From positions 1 to 64,000 of the forward strand of contig NZ_NFLM01000015.1 in NCBI RefSeq assembly GCF_002160915.1: DNA of 64,000 bases, given 5' to 3'. The stretch comes from Faecalibacterium sp. An121. GTDB lineage: Bacteria; Bacillota; Clostridia; Oscillospirales; Ruminococcaceae. Shown here piece by piece: positions 62,586 to 64,000 of this stretch. Numbering within the stretch: the first letter of the stretch is position 1; each line of letters opens with the position of its first letter. The notes under the pieces are model-generated. The model worked only from the letters and a program-made list of their open reading frames with translations. It was not told where the DNA came from and searched no databases. A program made the position numbers and the translations under genes.

Positions 62586-64000
62586 AACGTTTCCTCCTTT
62601 GGGCGGGACAAGGTCTCCCGCAGCCGGGCCAGCAGCCCGCGGACCGCTGCCCCCTTGAACTGATAGCTGGACCGGTTGGCGATCACCCGGGCCGAGATGG
62701 GCAGGAAGGCTTCCTGGACCTCCAGCCCGTTTTCCCGCAGGGTGGCGCCTGTCTCCACAATATCCACAATCACATCGGACAGCCCCAGGATGGGGGCCAG
62801 CTCGATGGAGCCGTTCAGCCGGATGATCTGGATATCCCGCCCCAGCCTGGCGTAGTGCTCCTGCGCGATGCGGGGGAACTTGGTGGCCACCCGCAGGGGG
62901 CGGCCGGGGTCCTCCTGGTAGCCGGCCGGAGCGGCCACGCACATACGGCAGCGGCCCAGGCCGGTATCCAGCAGCTCATAGACATCCGGGGCGGCCTCCT
63001 CCAGGCAATCTTTGCCCACGATGCCCAGATCCGCCGCGCCGTGCTCCACATAAATCGCCACGTCGCTGGGCTTGACCAGGAAGCACCGCACCCGTGCGGC
63101 GGGGTCCTCCACCACCAGCTTGCGGGTGGCGTTGTAGTCCTCGGGAGACAGGCACCCGCTGCGGGCCAGCAGCTGGTATACCTTATCCCCCAGACGGCCC
63201 TTGGGCAAGGCGATGTTCAGCCAGGGGGCCGTCTCCTCGCAGCCGCCGGCGGGGGGCGGCGCAGCGGGGTGGTCCAGCTCATCCAGATACACCGCAAAGC
63301 CCACCGCCTGGGCCTTTGGCGTGAACTTGCGCACCAGCGGGTCATACCGGCCGCCCCGCAGCACAGGGCGGGCCACGCCCCACAGATAGCCCTGGAAGAT
63401 CAGGCCGTTGTAGTATTCCATCTCCCCTGACAAGGTCAGGTCCAGCCAGAGGGAGGGACCTGCGTCGGCCAGGCGCACCGCCAGGGCTTCCAGCTGGGCG
63501 GCGGCATCCTGCATGGCCTGGGTGCGGCAGGCCCGGCGCAGCCCGGGCAATACCTGACCGGCGGGGCCGTGCAGTTCCAGCAGCTCCTGCAGAGTCTGGA
63601 TCTGCTGCGGCCCGCAGCCCGCAGCCTGGGCAGCGGCGCTCAGGCCATGACTGTTTTTGGCTTGCAGGGCCGCCAGGATACCGCCCCGGGCCGCCGCGGG
63701 GATATCCAGAGCCTCCAGCATGGCTTGCAGCCAGCCCATGTGGCCCACCTCCAGCCGCCAGGGCCGGCCCATCACCTCGGCCAGAAGGGACATCGAGCGG
63801 GCCGCCAGGGCCACCGCCTGGCCGGTCTGCTCCGGGTCCACCTGACCGATGAATTCCAGCCCCATCTGGGCGATCTCCTTGAAGGTATGGCTGTCCGCGG
63901 AGGGGCGGTAGACGTTTTCACTGTAATAAAAGCGGCGGGTCTGGCCGGGGGCAGGCTGGGCGCTCTTGGCGATCGAGAGGGTCACATCCGGCTTGAGGGC
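62582..64000 (-). CDS. hisZG: Fused HisZ-HisG ATP phosphoribosyltransferase (5' end outside window)
   Basis: The first enzyme of the pathway, with regulatory and catalytic subunits on one chain. The frame stays open to 64000 and reads ALKPDVTLSIAKSAQPAPGQ, the middle of HisZ, so the gene starts beyond the window. HisZ, a histidyl-tRNA synthetase-like domain, continues through RRFYYSENVYR to GGRYDPLVRKFTPKAQAVGF. After a Pro/Gly linker, the short-form HisG begins APWLNIALPKGRLGDKVYQL and ends after GLLARLRETLS. It includes ADLGIVGKDCLEE and DVIVDIVETGATLREN, and lacks the ACT domain of long HisG. Short HisG normally needs a separate HisZ. Confidence 0.92.
   Translation of the reverse strand, partial: ALKPDVTLSIAKSAQPAPGQTRRFYYSENVYRPSADSHTFKEIAQMGLEFIGQVDPEQTGQAVALAARSMSLLAEVMGRPWRLEVGHMGWLQAMLEALDIPAAARGGILAALQAKNSHGLSAAAQAAGCGPQQIQTLQELLELHGPAGQVLPGLRRACRTQAMQDAAAQLEALAVRLADAGPSLWLDLTLSGEMEYYNGLIFQGYLWGVARPVLRGGRYDPLVRKFTPKAQAVGFAVYLDELDHPAAPPPAGGCEETAPWLNIALPKGRLGDKVYQLLARSGCLSPEDYNATRKLVVEDPAARVRCFLVKPSDVAIYVEHGAADLGIVGKDCLEEAAPDVYELLDTGLGRCRMCVAAPAGYQEDPGRPLRVATKFPRIAQEHYARLGRDIQIIRLNGSIELAPILGLSDVIVDIVETGATLRENGLEVQEAFLPISARVIANRSSYQFKGAAVRGLLARLRETLSRPKEETL

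Overview
ORGANISM. The window looks like chromosome of a Gram-positive gut Clostridia member, most likely Oscillospiraceae near Faecalibacterium, Gemmiger or Subdoligranulum. This is inference from several things: high GC coding DNA, AGGAGG-type ribosome sites with TTG and GTG starts, a two-subunit Fe-S serine dehydratase, a T-box tryptophanyl-tRNA synthetase, DUF3048 lipoproteins, and a complete his operon with HisZ fused to HisG. I could run no database search. All domain calls come from reading motifs and coordinates were counted by hand.

LAYOUT. (1) 1-3430 is chromosome: tig (-), sdaAB-sdaAA (+) and a tRNA-Arg(ACG) gene on the + strand. (2) 3385-23724 is integrated element E1, bounded by a perfect 48-bp repeat of the 3' half of the tRNA-Arg gene. 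Its backbone (all -) is integrase, excisionase-like HTH, P4-type replication helicase, relaxase and MobC. Its cargo is an HNH protein, an MmeI-like restriction-methylation enzyme, an unknown protein and an AlbA_2/ATPase regulator (all +), followed by a convergent two-gene unit: a 1785-residue STAND-like ATPase and a 384-residue protein ending in an R-x4-H HEPN-type motif. (3) 23725-26679 is wreckage of at least one more related element: arm sites, a histidine-kinase scrap, an excisionase scrap, and a membrane-protein gene split by an IS256-family insertion with an 8-bp target duplication. (4) 26680-43203 is integrated element E2, bounded by a 47-bp repeat of the 3' half of tRNA-Lys(TTT). It carries FRG, HsdS, HsdM, a DUF262/HNH (GmrSD-like) protein and HsdR (all -), an XRE regulator (-), then CHC2 zinc finger, P4-type helicase, an intergenic array of hairpins, MobV relaxase, excisionase and integrase (all +). 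(5) 43159-64000 is chromosome again: tRNA-Lys (-), two DUF3048 proteins, a histidine phosphatase, regulators, an alpha/beta hydrolase, trpS with T-box leader, a phosphoribosyltransferase, a run of four small lipoproteins, a MATE exporter and the his operon.

HOW IT FITS. tRNA-Arg (+) and tRNA-Lys (-) face each other, so the roughly 39.7 kb between them is best read as mobile DNA accreted at two convergent tRNA genes. Both elements use near-colinear integrases and excisionases but different tRNA targets, and each carries its own anti-phage cargo. The two strongest candidates for undescribed biology are the STAND-like/HEPN pair at 16.5-23.0 kb and the ten-hairpin array at 39.45-40.2 kb, where stem sequences change freely but a short ATTTT (or AAAAT) loop core is kept.
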